DNA of 32,217 nucleotides from assembly GCA_009692435.1 (NCBI GenBank), contig SHZE01000014.1, forward strand, positions 1 to 32,217, written 5' to 3'. Positions 15,957 through 25,837 of this stretch are shown here, piece after piece (the first letter of the stretch is position 1; each line of letters starts with the position of its first letter). The translations under genes were made by a program, and so were the position numbers. The notes beneath the pieces are model-generated. The model saw only the letters and a program-made list of their open reading frames with translations, searched no databases and was not told where the DNA came from. The DNA is from Deltaproteobacteria bacterium (lineage in GTDB: Bacteria > Desulfobacterota > Binatia > Bin18).

Positions 15957-16883
15957 TCACTCCGAAACTGGATAGACTTGAGAGAATTTCCCGTCGCGGC
16001 GAAAACGGCCAATGGCGGCAACCGCCTCCTCCCGCGTGGAGAATTTTCCGACTCGTACGCGATACAACACAGCTCCCTCTTTCTGCACTTTACTGACCGT
16101 GGGAGCATAGCCTTGCGCACGTAGCGATTGAGCAATTTCCCGCGCTGTTTCTTCGCGACTCGTCGCCTCAACCTGGACTTTCCATTTTTTCGCCCCACTC
16201 GTCGGCTTCTGGGCTGGTACTGCGGCAAGGGGCTTTGGTTCATTCAGTTTTTCATTTGGCCGAGATTGTACTGCTGCCGTACGGACCGGGGGCTCGTGGC
16301 CTTCTTCGGTCTTCGTCCGTGTTTTCTCCCGCGCGACCGCTGGAGGTTCTTTCACGAGACGAGGAGTTTCTCTTGTCAATGCGGTCGAGCGTTCTTCAAT
16401 TTTTGCCGGCGAGGGTTCTTTCACCGGGCGAGGTTTTTCCTTCGTGGTAAGCGTCGGCGATTCTTCAGTTTTCGCTTGTCCCTTTTTCTCCCCCGTCTCT
16501 CGACGGTCTTGAGCAAGCGTGGAGGCCGCTGGAATTTTTCGTGCCGGAACTCTGGTTGGTACGGCAAGCGGTTGCGTATCTAGGCTCGCCGGTGGGCGAT
16601 CTCCCTCCGCTTCCACGGACGGATGAGATGGCTGGGATTCCGTCGGTTTGTCTTTCGGCAATTTCCAGTCTAATGGGGGAGTCGCTACGGAGGCACGAGG
16701 CTCATTCGCGAGCATGATGGGCATGCGGAGTGCGTCCCGCTGCTCGACCGTGCGATGCGCCTCCACTCCTTTGCCCACGTAGACACCTGAGAGAAAGATC
16801 AGCACTGACGCGAATACCACACTCACGACCAGCACCCCGGCTTCTACGACATTGAAGCGAAAACCATAACGTCGTTCGGTCAT
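15957..16883 (-). CDS. SPOR-domain protein with one N-terminal TM helix and K/E/P-rich linker
   Basis: TM VVEAGVLVVSVVFASVLIFLSGVYVGKGVE; C-terminal SPOR KWKVQVEATSREETAREIAQSLRAQGYAPTV...LYRVRVGKFSTREEAVAAIGRFRR. Confidence 0.9.
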   Translation of the reverse strand: MTERRYGFRFNVVEAGVLVVSVVFASVLIFLSGVYVGKGVEAHRTVEQRDALRMPIMLANEPRASVATPPLDWKLPKDKPTESQPSHPSVEAEGDRPPASLDTQPLAVPTRVPARKIPAASTLAQDRRETGEKKGQAKTEESPTLTTKEKPRPVKEPSPAKIEERSTALTRETPRLVKEPPAVAREKTRTKTEEGHEPPVRTAAVQSRPNEKLNEPKPLAAVPAQKPTSGAKKWKVQVEATSREETAREIAQSLRAQGYAPTVSKVQKEGAVLYRVRVGKFSTREEAVAAIGRFRRDGKFSQVYPVSE

Positions 16884-17034
16884 ACTTCCATCCCACGTTT
16901 CATAACCAAATAAAAAAGTTCTTGGCTATCAGTTTTCACCAGTTGTTAGCCAGACAAGCCACACGAGAAATTTCGTCCAATTTTTTCACAGCGACCAGCG
17001 GCCCCAAGGTACCTATCTCCTTGTTTTTCCCGAA

Positions 17035-17055
17035 AGCTGATAGCTGACAGATGAA
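17035..17055. repeat. Weak heptamer run (AGCTGAT AGCTGAC AGATGAA)
   Basis: 2-3 units only; partial inverted match (13/16) to 16922-16937. Confidence 0.3.
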
Positions 17056-17075
17056 CGCATGCAATAGAAACACAG

Positions 17076-17108
17076 AGGGGGAGGCTGTTTGTCTTCAGCA
17101 CTCCCCTT
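17076..17108 (-). terminator. Candidate terminator hairpin downstream of rplQ
   Basis: AGGGGGAGGCTG / CAGC-A-CTCCCCTT stem with one bulge and 8-nt loop; only moderately U-rich downstream on the minus strand. Confidence 0.45.
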
Positions 17109-17179
17109 CCGCACTTAGCATGACTGTTGGTGTTCGTCACCGACACCGATAATTTTCGTTCCTCCGAGATGCTCGCTCT

Positions 17180-17551
17180 TCACGCCGTCGGGGTTTTACG
17201 TTCAGTAAACTCAACGAGTGATATCGGCGCCGCATCTCCGCGTCGGGTTCCGACCTTCAGGACACGGGTGTATCCACCCGCCCGATTCTGGAATCGTGGG
17301 GCCACATCCTCGAAGAGGCGCTTCACCAGGTCATCACTACCGAGATAGGCAAACGCTTGGCGCCGTGTATGCGGAGTGTTTCGCTTCCCTAGTGTCACAA
17401 TCCGATCCGCCCAGCGACGCAATTCTTTCGCTTTCGCGTCAGTAGTCTGGATTTGCTCGCGTAGTAGGAGTGCTTTGACGAGGTTACGCATCAGCGCTTT
17501 GCGGTGGGCTGCGGTTCGGTTTAGTTTTCGTCCGTCTCGTAAATGTCGCAT
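17180..17551 (-). CDS. rplQ: 50S ribosomal protein L17
   Basis: MRHLRDGRKLNRTAAHRKALMRNLVKALL. Confidence 0.96.
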   Translation of the reverse strand: MRHLRDGRKLNRTAAHRKALMRNLVKALLLREQIQTTDAKAKELRRWADRIVTLGKRNTPHTRRQAFAYLGSDDLVKRLFEDVAPRFQNRAGGYTRVLKVGTRRGDAAPISLVEFTERKTPTA

Positions 17552-17602
17552 GGTCGCAACTGTCCTTCTTTCATTGATTCACGAATTTCCGGGCCAGCCC
17601 GA

Positions 17603-18616
17603 TCATGCACTGGCGCGGCGTCGTTCTAGTTCCTCACGGTCAGGGAAGTTATCCAAGCGCATCCCCAGCTCAAGCTCCATACTCGCCAATGCATCCTTGA
17701 TTTCATTCAGCGATTTACGCCCAAAGTTTTTAGTTTTGAGCAAATCATTCTCGGTTCGTTGCACGAGTTCACCAACGTAACGGAGGTCCGCGCTTTGCAA
17801 GCAATTAGCGGAACGCACGGAGAAATTCAGATCCTCAATCGGGCGATACAGATTCGCGTTCAACGTGGTGGCACGCGGTTCTTCTCGCGTTTCGATGAGG
17901 TGTTCTTTTTCTTCGACTGATCCGGCAAAAATAACGAGTTGATCTTGCAGCACACGGGCGGCGGTGGCGATGGCATTTCCCGGGCGGATACTGCCATCGG
18001 TCCAGATTTCCATCGTTAACCGTTCATAATCGGTGCGCTGCCCGACTCTGGCGTTGGTCACGGTAAAATTCACTTTGCGGACAGGCGAAAAGGCCGCATC
18101 AAGAAAAATGGTGTCCACCGGATTGCCTTCGACCGACTTGTGTCGTTCCGCGAGTTCGTAACCTCGCCCGCGACTCACGGTCGCTTCCATCTCCAGACGA
18201 GCACCTTTCCCCAGCGTCGCTAAGTGAATGTCGGGGTTCATAACATCGACATGGGAGCCAATCGTTAAATCTCCAGCGGTAACTTTTCTCTCTCCCCGGA
18301 TATCCAGCCGGACTGGTTCCACCTCGCTGTCGCGCAGGCGGAAGCGCACTTCTTTCAGATTAAGCAAGAAGTCCGTCACGTCTTCCGTCATTCCCGGCAC
18401 TGTCGAGAATTCATGCAAGACGCCGGTAATGCGCACCTTGGTCACCGCCGCACCGACAAGCGACGATAAAAGCACACGCCGCAGTGATCCGCCGATCGTC
18501 GTACCAGTCCCGCGCTCAAAAGGCTCGCAGAAGAACCGGCCATACATCGGCGTCAAGGTCTTCTCCTCGACTTCGAGGCTTTTCGGTTTAATCAGGTCAC
18601 TCCACGTTTCCTGCAT
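17603..18616 (-). CDS. rpoA: RNA polymerase subunit alpha
   Basis: [29 protein letters not shown]-terminal domain [20 protein letters not shown]...[19 protein letters not shown]. Confidence 0.97.
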   Translation of the reverse strand: MQETWSDLIKPKSLEVEEKTLTPMYGRFFCEPFERGTGTTIGGSLRRVLLSSLVGAAVTKVRITGVLHEFSTVPGMTEDVTDFLLNLKEVRFRLRDSEVEPVRLDIRGERKVTAGDLTIGSHVDVMNPDIHLATLGKGARLEMEATVSRGRGYELAERHKSVEGNPVDTIFLDAAFSPVRKVNFTVTNARVGQRTDYERLTMEIWTDGSIRPGNAIATAARVLQDQLVIFAGSVEEKEHLIETREEPRATTLNANLYRPIEDLNFSVRSANCLQSADLRYVGELVQRTENDLLKTKNFGRKSLNEIKDALASMELELGMRLDNFPDREELERRRASA

Positions 18617-18667
18617 GCTGCTCCCTCTTCAGGGCATTAGGGACTGCACGTGCAGTCCCCACACCAC

Positions 18668-19300
18668 TTACACTTTCGAGTACAATTCGACGATCAGTTG
18701 CTCATTCACCGGCAGTGAGATCTGGGTGCGCGTCGGCAGGGCGCGTACTTTTCCAGTGAAGCTCTCTTTATCCACTTCCAACCACTCCGGCACGCCACGG
18801 CGTTGCGCCAATTCGACCGATTCCTGGATGCGCGCCACCTTGCGGCTAGCTTCTTTTACCTGCACCGCATCTCCGGGACCAACCAGATAGGAGGGGATCG
18901 TCACGCGACGTTGATTCACGAGGAAATGGCCGTGTCGCACGAGCTGCCGGGCCTCGGAGCGCGAGGTGGAAAACCCCATCCGGTACACCATATTGTCAAG
19001 CCGCCTCTCTAACAGTGTCACCAGGTTCTCACCTGTCACTCCGCGCTGCCGTTCCGCCAAGGCAAAGAACCGGCGGAAGGGCATTTCCAACATCCCGTAA
19101 ATGCGCCGCAGTTTTTGCTTCTCGCGCAATTGGACACTGTATTCCGTCGCTTTCTTCCCCCGCCCTTGACCATGTTGGCCGGGTGGGTAACTGCGGCGTT
19201 CAATCGCGCACTTATCCGTGTAACAGCGTTCCCCTTTAAGGAATAGCTTGATGCCTTCTCGTCGGCACATGCGGCACACCGGGCCAATGTATCGTGCCAC
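18668..19300 (-). CDS. rpsD: 30S ribosomal protein S4 (zinc-type, GTG start)
   Basis: [46 protein letters not shown] at 19298-19300 with GGAGGT SD; upstream ORF extension rejected. Confidence 0.95.
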   Translation of the reverse strand: MARYIGPVCRMCRREGIKLFLKGERCYTDKCAIERRSYPPGQHGQGRGKKATEYSVQLREKQKLRRIYGMLEMPFRRFFALAERQRGVTGENLVTLLERRLDNMVYRMGFSTSRSEARQLVRHGHFLVNQRRVTIPSYLVGPGDAVQVKEASRKVARIQESVELAQRRGVPEWLEVDKESFTGKVRALPTRTQISLPVNEQLIVELYSKV

Positions 19301-19373
19301 TTCTACCTCCTGATCTGTCGGTTGCTCTCGTCTTTGTTTCTTGTCGGGTCGTCCCAATACCGTTGAGACGGCA

Positions 19374-19772
19374 TTAGACGCGGCGCCGCTTCGGCGGACG
19401 ACATCCATTGTGTGGGATCGGGGTTACGTCACGAATGACATTAATGGCGAAACCCGCTGCTTGTAAGGAACGCAGTGCTGATTCACGCCCGGCTCCAGGG
19501 CCTTTCACATGCACCTGGACACTACGCATACCGGCATCCGCGGCTTTGCGAGCAGCGCTCTCCGCAGCCACCTGTGCGGCGAAGGGCGTTCCTTTTCTCG
19601 ACCCTTTGAAGCCGACCGTACCAGCACTTGCCCACGCCACCACGCCCCCCAGGGGGTCGGTGATACTGACAATCGTGTTGTTAAACGTCGAATGAATGCA
19701 GACAATGCCCTCAGGCACTGCTTTTCGGACTTTTTTCTTGCGTGGGGCGCTACGCTCTGCGGCTTTCGCCAT
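19374..19772 (-). CDS. rpsK: 30S ribosomal protein S11
   Basis: [53 protein letters not shown]. Confidence 0.97.
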   Translation of the reverse strand: MAKAAERSAPRKKKVRKAVPEGIVCIHSTFNNTIVSITDPLGGVVAWASAGTVGFKGSRKGTPFAAQVAAESAARKAADAGMRSVQVHVKGPGAGRESALRSLQAAGFAINVIRDVTPIPHNGCRPPKRRRV

Positions 19773-19813
19773 GAATGCTCTCCTCTGAAATAGCCCGGAC
19801 TAGAATGCCTGGG

Positions 19814-20197
19814 TTATTTTCCTTTCGGCGCTTGTTTCTTGCCAGCAACCGTTCGCCGTGGTCCTTTACACGTCCGCGAATTAGTTCGCGTCCGCTGTCC
19901 CCGCACCGGCAAATTCTTCCGATGGCGGAGGCCACGGTATGAGCCGATATCAACGTGACGTTTGATGGCGCCGGACACATCCCGTCGCAGGTCACCTTCT
20001 ACTCGGTATCCTTGGTCGATCACGCGGCGGATGTTGACGACTTCTTCGTCACTCAGGTCGTCGATTTTTTTTGTTAGTTCGACTCCAGCCTGCGACAGAA
20101 TGTCTTTCGCACAGGCTCTGCCGATTCCGTAAATATACGTTAAGCCGATCCCAACTTGTTTGTTTCGTGGCAGTTCAATGCCCGCGATACGCGCCAT
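19814..20197 (-). CDS. rpsM: 30S ribosomal protein S13
   Basis: [55 protein letters not shown]. Confidence 0.97.
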   Translation of the reverse strand: MARIAGIELPRNKQVGIGLTYIYGIGRACAKDILSQAGVELTKKIDDLSDEEVVNIRRVIDQGYRVEGDLRRDVSGAIKRHVDIGSYRGLRHRKNLPVRGQRTRTNSRTCKGPRRTVAGKKQAPKGK

Positions 20198-20230
20198 AGC
20201 GGTTCTCCATTCTCTGTAGCGGGGTGTTCC

Positions 20231-20344
20231 CTATCCCTGTCGCTGCTTGTGCCGAGGGTTTTCGCAGATCACACGGATCACGCCGGATCGACGAATGACC
20301 TTACATTTTCGGCAGATTGGCTTTATTGACGCACGTACTTTCAT
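20231..20344 (-). CDS. rpmJ: 50S ribosomal protein L36 (zinc-ribbon form)
   Basis: Translated by hand: [37 protein letters not shown]; below the ORF-track size cutoff. Confidence 0.96.
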   Translation of the reverse strand: MKVRASIKPICRKCKVIRRSGVIRVICENPRHKQRQG

Positions 20345-20360
20345 AACACGCTTTCCTTTT

Positions 20361-21128
20361 TTAGAGCCGACTTAACACAAGCGGGCCTTTTTCGGTAATC
20401 GCCACCGAATGTTCAAAATGAGCCGACAAGCTGCCATCTCGGGTGACAGCGGTCCATCCGTCGTCTTGCAATTGTACGTCCGGCTTTCCGGCGTTCACCA
20501 TCGGCTCAATGGCGATCACCATGCCTTCACGCAGCCGCACCCCGCGATCTCGCACACCGTAGTTCGGCACTGGCGGATCCTCATGCAATCTGCGGCCAAC
20601 TCCATGCCCGACAAACTCCCGAACAACGGAGAATCCCTCGCTCTCCGCCCTCTTCTGAATCGCCGCAGAAACATTTCCTAACCGATTGCCTACGGTAGCT
20701 TGGGCGATCCCCTCTTCCAAGGCCGCTGCCGTTGCGTCGATGAGGCGACGGGTTTCGTCCGCCACCTTTCCTAACGCAAACGTCATCGCCGCATCTCCAT
20801 AGAAGTCTTTATAAATAACGCCAAAATCGAGACTGACGACATCCCCGTTTTTCACCACTCGTTGCGCGGAAGGAATACCATGGACGACTTCATTATTTAA
20901 CGAAATACAGATGGTTGCTGGAAACGGGACGGTTCCGTTACGAATTTGATATCCCTTGAATGCTGAGCGCGCTCCCTTTTTACGAATCAATTCCTCCGCG
21001 ATACGGTCAATTTCCCCGGTCGATATTCCTGGCCGAGTGGTCTCATGCAGCTCGGCTAATATCTCGCTGACAACTCGGTTCGCCACACGCATGATCTCAA
21101 TTTCTTGGTGCGACTTGAGAAAGATCAT
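20361..21128 (-). CDS. map: Type I methionine aminopeptidase
   Basis: [66 protein letters not shown]. Confidence 0.96.
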   Translation of the reverse strand: MIFLKSHQEIEIMRVANRVVSEILAELHETTRPGISTGEIDRIAEELIRKKGARSAFKGYQIRNGTVPFPATICISLNNEVVHGIPSAQRVVKNGDVVSLDFGVIYKDFYGDAAMTFALGKVADETRRLIDATAAALEEGIAQATVGNRLGNVSAAIQKRAESEGFSVVREFVGHGVGRRLHEDPPVPNYGVRDRGVRLREGMVIAIEPMVNAGKPDVQLQDDGWTAVTRDGSLSAHFEHSVAITEKGPLVLSRL

Positions 21129-21790
21129 GCGGCAGTGTGAGGGGACAAAGATTTCAGGGTCATGGAGATACGTTGCGCAATAGCCTCTGGGGCTCCCATC
21201 CCGTCTATATCATAAAGCAACGTTCGGTCACGGTAATACGATAACAAAGGAGCCGTTGAACGTTCATATACCTCAAGTCGGGCGTTTACTGTCTCGGCGG
21301 TATCATCACTGCGCTGATACAATTCTCCACTGCATGCGTCACACACGCCACTTCTCTTTGATGGAGTGAACCGTTCATGATACATCGCCTGACATGAACG
21401 ACAGACCCAGCGTCCGCTCAGGCGTTCCACTAATTCCTGCCGCGTGACAACAATACTGATGACGGCATCCAACTGTTGGTGGCGACGTCCCAATTCAGCG
21501 TCAATCGCGTCAGCCTGAACAATAGTACGCGGGAACCCATCAAGGAGAAAACCCTTTTCACAGTCTGCTTTCTCCATGCGTTCCGCAAGCAAACTTGTCA
21601 CGAGCGAGTCAGGGACGAGTTCCCCTTTGTCCATATATATTCGCGCTTGCTTCCCTAAAGGGGTTCCTTCTCGTACAGCTTCTCGCAACAAGTCCCCAGT
21701 GGAAATCTGCGGGATACCAAAGGTGCTTTGCAAAACCCGAGCTTGGGTCCCTTTTCCTGCCCCAGGAGGACCAACTAGGACGACGCGCAT
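21125..21790 (-). CDS. adk: Adenylate kinase with Cys4 zinc LID
   Basis: VGPPGAGKGTQA, STGDLLREAVREGTPLG, FLLDGFPRTIVQA, CRSCQAMYHERFTPSKRSGVCDACSGELYQR. Confidence 0.96.
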   Translation of the reverse strand: MRVVLVGPPGAGKGTQARVLQSTFGIPQISTGDLLREAVREGTPLGKQARIYMDKGELVPDSLVTSLLAERMEKADCEKGFLLDGFPRTIVQADAIDAELGRRHQQLDAVISIVVTRQELVERLSGRWVCRSCQAMYHERFTPSKRSGVCDACSGELYQRSDDTAETVNARLEVYERSTAPLLSYYRDRTLLYDIDGMGAPEAIAQRISMTLKSLSPHTAA

Positions 21791-21799
21791 TGCTCTTCT

Positions 21800-23116
21800 T
21801 TACCTCCGATCAGTGCGGCCACGGATGCGTCCCCGCTTCATAAAGCCTTCATAGTTCCGCATCAAGACCTGAGTTTCAATCTGTGCTGCGGTGTCTAAGG
21901 CAACCCCAACGACAATGAGGAGCGCGGTACCGCCGAAAAAGAAGGGAACATTGAAAAACCCGATCAGCAGGGTAGGCAAAATACACACCGCCGAAATATA
22001 GAGTGCCCCACTCAGGGTCAAACGGCTGAGGATACGGTCAAGATACTCAGCTGTCCGCTGTCCAGGGCGGATCCCAGGGACAAACCCTCCATTTTTCTTC
22101 ATATTGTCGGCAACATCAGTCGGATTGAACACCACTGCGGTATAGAAATAACAAAAGAAGATGATCAGGGTCACATAGCTCAGATTGTACAACCAGCTCC
22201 CAGGCGCGAGTAAGGAAGCAAGGGTTTGAGCCCAGGAGGATTCGGAAAATCCAGCGATCGTGGTCGGAAATACAAGAATAGAGGATGCGAAAATAGGAGG
22301 AATGACACCAGCGGTATTTAGTTTCAATGGAAGATGAGAAGTTTGTCCACCAAACATGCGTCGCCCAACGACCCGTTTAGCGTATTGCACCGAAATGCGA
22401 CGATGTCCTCGCTCCATAATGATAACCGCCGCAACTACAGCGACCATTAAGAGTGCGATGAGCGCGAAGATCATCACACTCAGCTCTCCCTCACGGATGA
22501 ACTCAATGGTCGAAGAGAGCGCGGAGGGAATGCTCGCGACAATTCCGGCGAAAATAATGAGAGATATCCCGTTGCCGATCCCACGCTCTGTAATCTGCTC
22601 CCCAAGCCACATAATGAAAGCTGTCCCCGAGCTTAGGGTAATCATCGTCATGATGCGGAAACTCCACCCCGGATCAAAAATAACCGACCCCCCACTCGGA
22701 GTGCGAATTTGCTCTAAGCCGATACTGATGAACACCCCTTGTAGGAGTGCTAACGCGACAGTGCCGTAGCGAGTGTACTCGGTGATTTTCCGTCGCCCCG
22801 CTTCCCCTTCCTTGGAGAGGCGTTCGAGGGAAGGAATGACAACAGTCAGCAGTTGAAGAATAATCGAGGAACTAATATAGGGCATGATGCCCAGCGCAAA
22901 GATCGAGAACCGCTCGAGCGCCCCACCAGAAAAAAGGTTGACTAGACCGAAAACTGTGCTGCTCGCCTGTTCGAAAAAGGCGGCCAGCGCCTGTCCATCG
23001 ATTCCCGGCGTAGGGACAGCAACACCGACACGATACACCGCGAGCATGATCAGCGTAAAAAAAACGCGCTTACGGAGCTCTGCGATTTTTGCTGCGTTCT
23101 GAAACCCGGCAAGCAT
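21800..23116 (-). CDS. secY: Preprotein translocase subunit SecY
   Basis: VAVPTPGIDGQAL, NLFSGGALERFSIFALGIMPYISSSIILQLLT, NPTDVADNMKKNGGFVPGIRPGQRTAEYLDRIL. Confidence 0.97.
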   Translation of the reverse strand: MLAGFQNAAKIAELRKRVFFTLIMLAVYRVGVAVPTPGIDGQALAAFFEQASSTVFGLVNLFSGGALERFSIFALGIMPYISSSIILQLLTVVIPSLERLSKEGEAGRRKITEYTRYGTVALALLQGVFISIGLEQIRTPSGGSVIFDPGWSFRIMTMITLSSGTAFIMWLGEQITERGIGNGISLIIFAGIVASIPSALSSTIEFIREGELSVMIFALIALLMVAVVAAVIIMERGHRRISVQYAKRVVGRRMFGGQTSHLPLKLNTAGVIPPIFASSILVFPTTIAGFSESSWAQTLASLLAPGSWLYNLSYVTLIIFFCYFYTAVVFNPTDVADNMKKNGGFVPGIRPGQRTAEYLDRILSRLTLSGALYISAVCILPTLLIGFFNVPFFFGGTALLIVVGVALDTAAQIETQVLMRNYEGFMKRGRIRGRTDRR

Positions 23117-23118
23117 TG

Positions 23119-23556
23119 TTAGGCGACCTCGACCGATCCTCCCAGGGCAGTAATTTTTTCTCGTGCTTGCTTACTGAACGCCTGGGCTTTCACGGTTAGT
23201 GCTTTGGTGAGTACACCATCAGCAAGAATTTTGACCGCTCTTTTCCCGCCGACGAGTCCAGCTTCACGTAATATCGCCGCGTCAACAACGACTCCGGCGG
23301 AGAAACGTTCGAGGCTACTCAGATTCACGACATCGTATTCCTTGCGGAATGGGTTGTGAAACCCACCCTTTGGCAATCGACGGGAGAGTGGCATCTGACC
23401 GCCTTCGTATCCGGGAGGAGTATTACCACCGGAACGAGAGCTTCGGCCTTTGTGTCCTTTTCCAGAGGTCTTCCCCTGTCCTGATCCTGGTCCACGCCCT
23501 AGGCGTTTGCGATTCTTGGTTGATCCAGCGGCTGGGCGAAGGTGACTAAGATCCAT
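23119..23556 (-). CDS. rplO: 50S ribosomal protein L15
   Basis: MDLSHLRPAAGSTKNRKRLGRGPGSGQGKTSGKGHKGRSSRSGG. Confidence 0.96.
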   Translation of the reverse strand: MDLSHLRPAAGSTKNRKRLGRGPGSGQGKTSGKGHKGRSSRSGGNTPPGYEGGQMPLSRRLPKGGFHNPFRKEYDVVNLSSLERFSAGVVVDAAILREAGLVGGKRAVKILADGVLTKALTVKAQAFSKQAREKITALGGSVEVA

Positions 23557-23743
23557 GTTCTCTTACCTCAATCAAGTGATCGACTTTGCGCAACATGCCA
23601 CGGAGGCTCACCGTGTCGGCACGAACGGAAGTTTTACCGATGCGCGTCAACCCTAAACCGCGCAGGGTTTCTCGTTGCCGCTGCGTACAACCAATCCCAC
23701 TACGTCTTAGCGTAATGTCTAATTTTTTCGCGTCCGCTGTCAT
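23546..23743 (-). CDS. rpmD: 50S ribosomal protein L30
   Basis: LDITLRRSGIGCTQRQRETLRGLGLTRIGKTSVRADTVSLRGMLRKVDHLIEV. Confidence 0.94.
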   Translation of the reverse strand: MTADAKKLDITLRRSGIGCTQRQRETLRGLGLTRIGKTSVRADTVSLRGMLRKVDHLIEVREHGS

Positions 23744-23747
23744 ACCT

Positions 23748-24260
23748 TTATCCCTGAAGCTCGGCGAGGGCTTTCCCGCGACGTTCCGCGACTTGCTGTG
23801 GAACCGAAAGGCTTCTCAACGCCTGAAGCGTCGCTCGCACCGAGTTATGCGGGTTGCTCGACCCTAAACATTTCGTCAGCGCATCTCGTACCCCAGCTAA
23901 CTCCATAACTGCCCGCACTCCACCTCCAGCAATCAAACCTGTTCCTTGCGAAGCGGGTTTGAGAAATACACGCCCAGCTCCATGCTTGCCGATAACTTCG
24001 TGCGGGAGGGTCCCTTCATGCAAGGGCACTTGAATTAACGATTTCTTCGCCTGTTCAATGCCTTTGCGAATCGCTTCTGGTACTTCGTGAGCTTTTCCTA
24101 AACCGTAACCAACATGTCCAGCCTCATCGCCAGCAACCACTACCGCGCTAAAACTAAATCGTCGACCGCCTTTGACGACTTTGCTGACGCGGCTAATATG
24201 CACAACTTTCTCTTTGAGTTCGAGTCCTTCTGGATTCACCCGATCCGTGATTATTGCCAC
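23748..24260 (-). CDS. rpsE: 30S ribosomal protein S5
   Basis: [51 protein letters not shown]. Confidence 0.97.
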   Translation of the reverse strand: MAIITDRVNPEGLELKEKVVHISRVSKVVKGGRRFSFSAVVVAGDEAGHVGYGLGKAHEVPEAIRKGIEQAKKSLIQVPLHEGTLPHEVIGKHGAGRVFLKPASQGTGLIAGGGVRAVMELAGVRDALTKCLGSSNPHNSVRATLQALRSLSVPQQVAERRGKALAELQG

Positions 24261-24289
24261 GAGTTCGCTCTCCCTATACTGCGCCCAGT

Positions 24290-24655
24290 CTAGAACTGTA
24301 ACCCAGCTTCACGTGCCGCCTCGGCTAAGGCGCGCACTCGGCCATGATAAAGAAATCCGTTTCGGTCAAAGACAACTTGGGCGATTCCCTTCTCCTGACA
24401 CTTTCGGGCAAGAAGGGTTCCTATCTCTTTTGCCGCATCAATATTGGCGGTCTTCTTTCCCTCTCCAAAGTCTGAGGAGAGGGTGGAAACCGCCACCAGC
24501 GTTGTTCCGCTCTCATCGGAAATAACTTGCCCATACATGTGGAGTCCACTACGATAGATGCACAGCCGTGGCCGAGCATTGGTACCTCGTACTCGTTTGC
24601 GGACTCGTTGTTGACGAAGTGTGCGTGCGCGTTCACGCCAAAGTGTTCGTGCCAT
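24290..24655 (-). CDS. rplR: 50S ribosomal protein L18
   Basis: [32 protein letters not shown]...[26 protein letters not shown]. Confidence 0.96.
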   Translation of the reverse strand: MARTLWRERARTLRQQRVRKRVRGTNARPRLCIYRSGLHMYGQVISDESGTTLVAVSTLSSDFGEGKKTANIDAAKEIGTLLARKCQEKGIAQVVFDRNGFLYHGRVRALAEAAREAGLQF

Positions 24656-24667
24656 AACTCTGGAACC

Positions 24668-25213
24668 TTACCGTGCCCCGGCAGTTTTGCCGGCCTTTCT
24701 ACGAATCTTTTCTTCGGCGAGTTTCACCCCTTTCGCCTTATACGGGTCTGGGGGACGGAGGCGACGAATGCCCACAGTCACTTCACCGAGCAATTGCTTG
24801 TCTATGCCTTCGAGCGTAATCACTGTCTGGCGCTCAATCTTGGCCTGTATTCCAGAAGGCAGTTGATACAAAATGGGGTGCGAATAACCAAGGCTCAACT
24901 GGATACCTGATTTGCCCACCGCTTCGGCACGATAGCCAACGCCGCTGATTTCAACGGTACGACTGAAACCCTTACTGACACCCTCGACCATGTTCGCGAT
25001 CAGCTTTCGCGTCATCCCATGGATAGCTTTTGCGCGTCGAGATTCCTCGACGCGTCCGACGGCGATGTTATTGTTTGTCACTTCCACAGAAATGGCTGGG
25101 TCGAAGGGCATCTCAAGCTGTCCTTTTGCCCCCTGTACGGACACGCGCCCATTCTGTATGGAGACTTTGACTTTATCTGGTATTGGCACTGGCCAACTTC
25201 CAAGCCCCGCCAT
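24668..25213 (-). CDS. rplF: 50S ribosomal protein L6
   Basis: PVPIPDKVKVSIQNGRVSVQGAKGQLE, VGYRAEAVGKSGIQLSLGYSHPI, GIRRLRPPDPYKAKGVKLAEEKIRRKAGKTA; start MAGLGSW at 25213. Confidence 0.96.
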   Translation of the reverse strand: MAGLGSWPVPIPDKVKVSIQNGRVSVQGAKGQLEMPFDPAISVEVTNNNIAVGRVEESRRAKAIHGMTRKLIANMVEGVSKGFSRTVEISGVGYRAEAVGKSGIQLSLGYSHPILYQLPSGIQAKIERQTVITLEGIDKQLLGEVTVGIRRLRPPDPYKAKGVKLAEEKIRRKAGKTAGAR

Positions 25214-25239
25214 GGTGTTTTCCTCTTTCTCCTTGCGAA

Positions 25240-25635
25240 CTACCACATACTGCAAAGAATTTCGCCGCCGACATGCAACGTCCGCGCCTCACGGTCAGCG
25301 AGAACGCCGCGAGAGGTCGAGATGACACTCACCCCAAGACCATTCTGCACTGAAGGAATCTGATCCGCCCTGACGTAGGTTCGTAGACTTGGCTTGCTCA
25401 CACGCTTGACGCCACGCAACACCGGGTGTCCCGCAACATCATACTTCAACCAAATGCGGAGGAATTGATGTCCTTTCTCCTCGGCGGTTGTGTATTCTTT
25501 CAGAAACCCTTCCTGGATGAAGGTTTTCACTACCGCCTCCTTCAGTCGCGACCACGGCACGTCGACGCGTTCTTTATGGGCATGGAGCCCATTACGAATA
25601 CAAGTTAGCAAGTCGGCAACCGGATCTGCTCTCAT
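25240..25635 (-). CDS. rpsH: 30S ribosomal protein S8
   Basis: DPVADLLTCIRNGLHAHKERVDVPWSRLKEAVVKTFIQEGFL, GLGVSVISTSRGVLADREA; frame close VGGEILCSMW. Confidence 0.95.
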   Translation of the reverse strand: MRADPVADLLTCIRNGLHAHKERVDVPWSRLKEAVVKTFIQEGFLKEYTTAEEKGHQFLRIWLKYDVAGHPVLRGVKRVSKPSLRTYVRADQIPSVQNGLGVSVISTSRGVLADREARTLHVGGEILCSMW

Positions 25636-25645
25636 AATGTACTCC

Positions 25646-25831
25646 TTACCAGCTCGCTTTCGTCATCCCAGGAATTTGCCCCTTGAGCGCGAAGCTACGT
25701 AGGCAAATACGACAGAGGCGGAAGCGACGGTAAAATGCGCGCGACCGTCCGCAGCGATCACAGCGATTGTGTTGCCGGACGGCAAATTTCGGGGTGCGTT
25801 TTGCTTTAATGCGTAAACAGGTACGTGCCAT
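25646..25831 (-). CDS. rpsN: 30S ribosomal protein S14 type Z
   Basis: 61 aa with [22 protein letters not shown] zinc motif and PGMTKASW terminus. Confidence 0.96.
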   Translation of the reverse strand: MARTCLRIKAKRTPKFAVRQHNRCDRCGRSRAFYRRFRLCRICLRSFALKGQIPGMTKASW

Positions 25832-25837
25832 ACAATC

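Noticed and set aside
16128-16583. Arg/Phe-rich 151-aa ORF opposite the SPOR gene
   Set aside because: Low-complexity complement of the K/E/P-rich linker.
18228-18890. 220-aa plus-strand ORF antisense to rpoA/rpsD
   Set aside because: Shadow ORF opposite essential genes.
19301-19408. N-terminal extension of rpsD
   Set aside because: S4 starts at ARYIGP with GTG 19300 and a good SD; the extension has no S4 homology and runs through the spacer toward rpsK.
20198-20230. S4-binding pseudoknot leader upstream of rpsM
   Set aside because: Only 33 bp between rpmJ and rpsM; too short to support the known E. coli-type structure.
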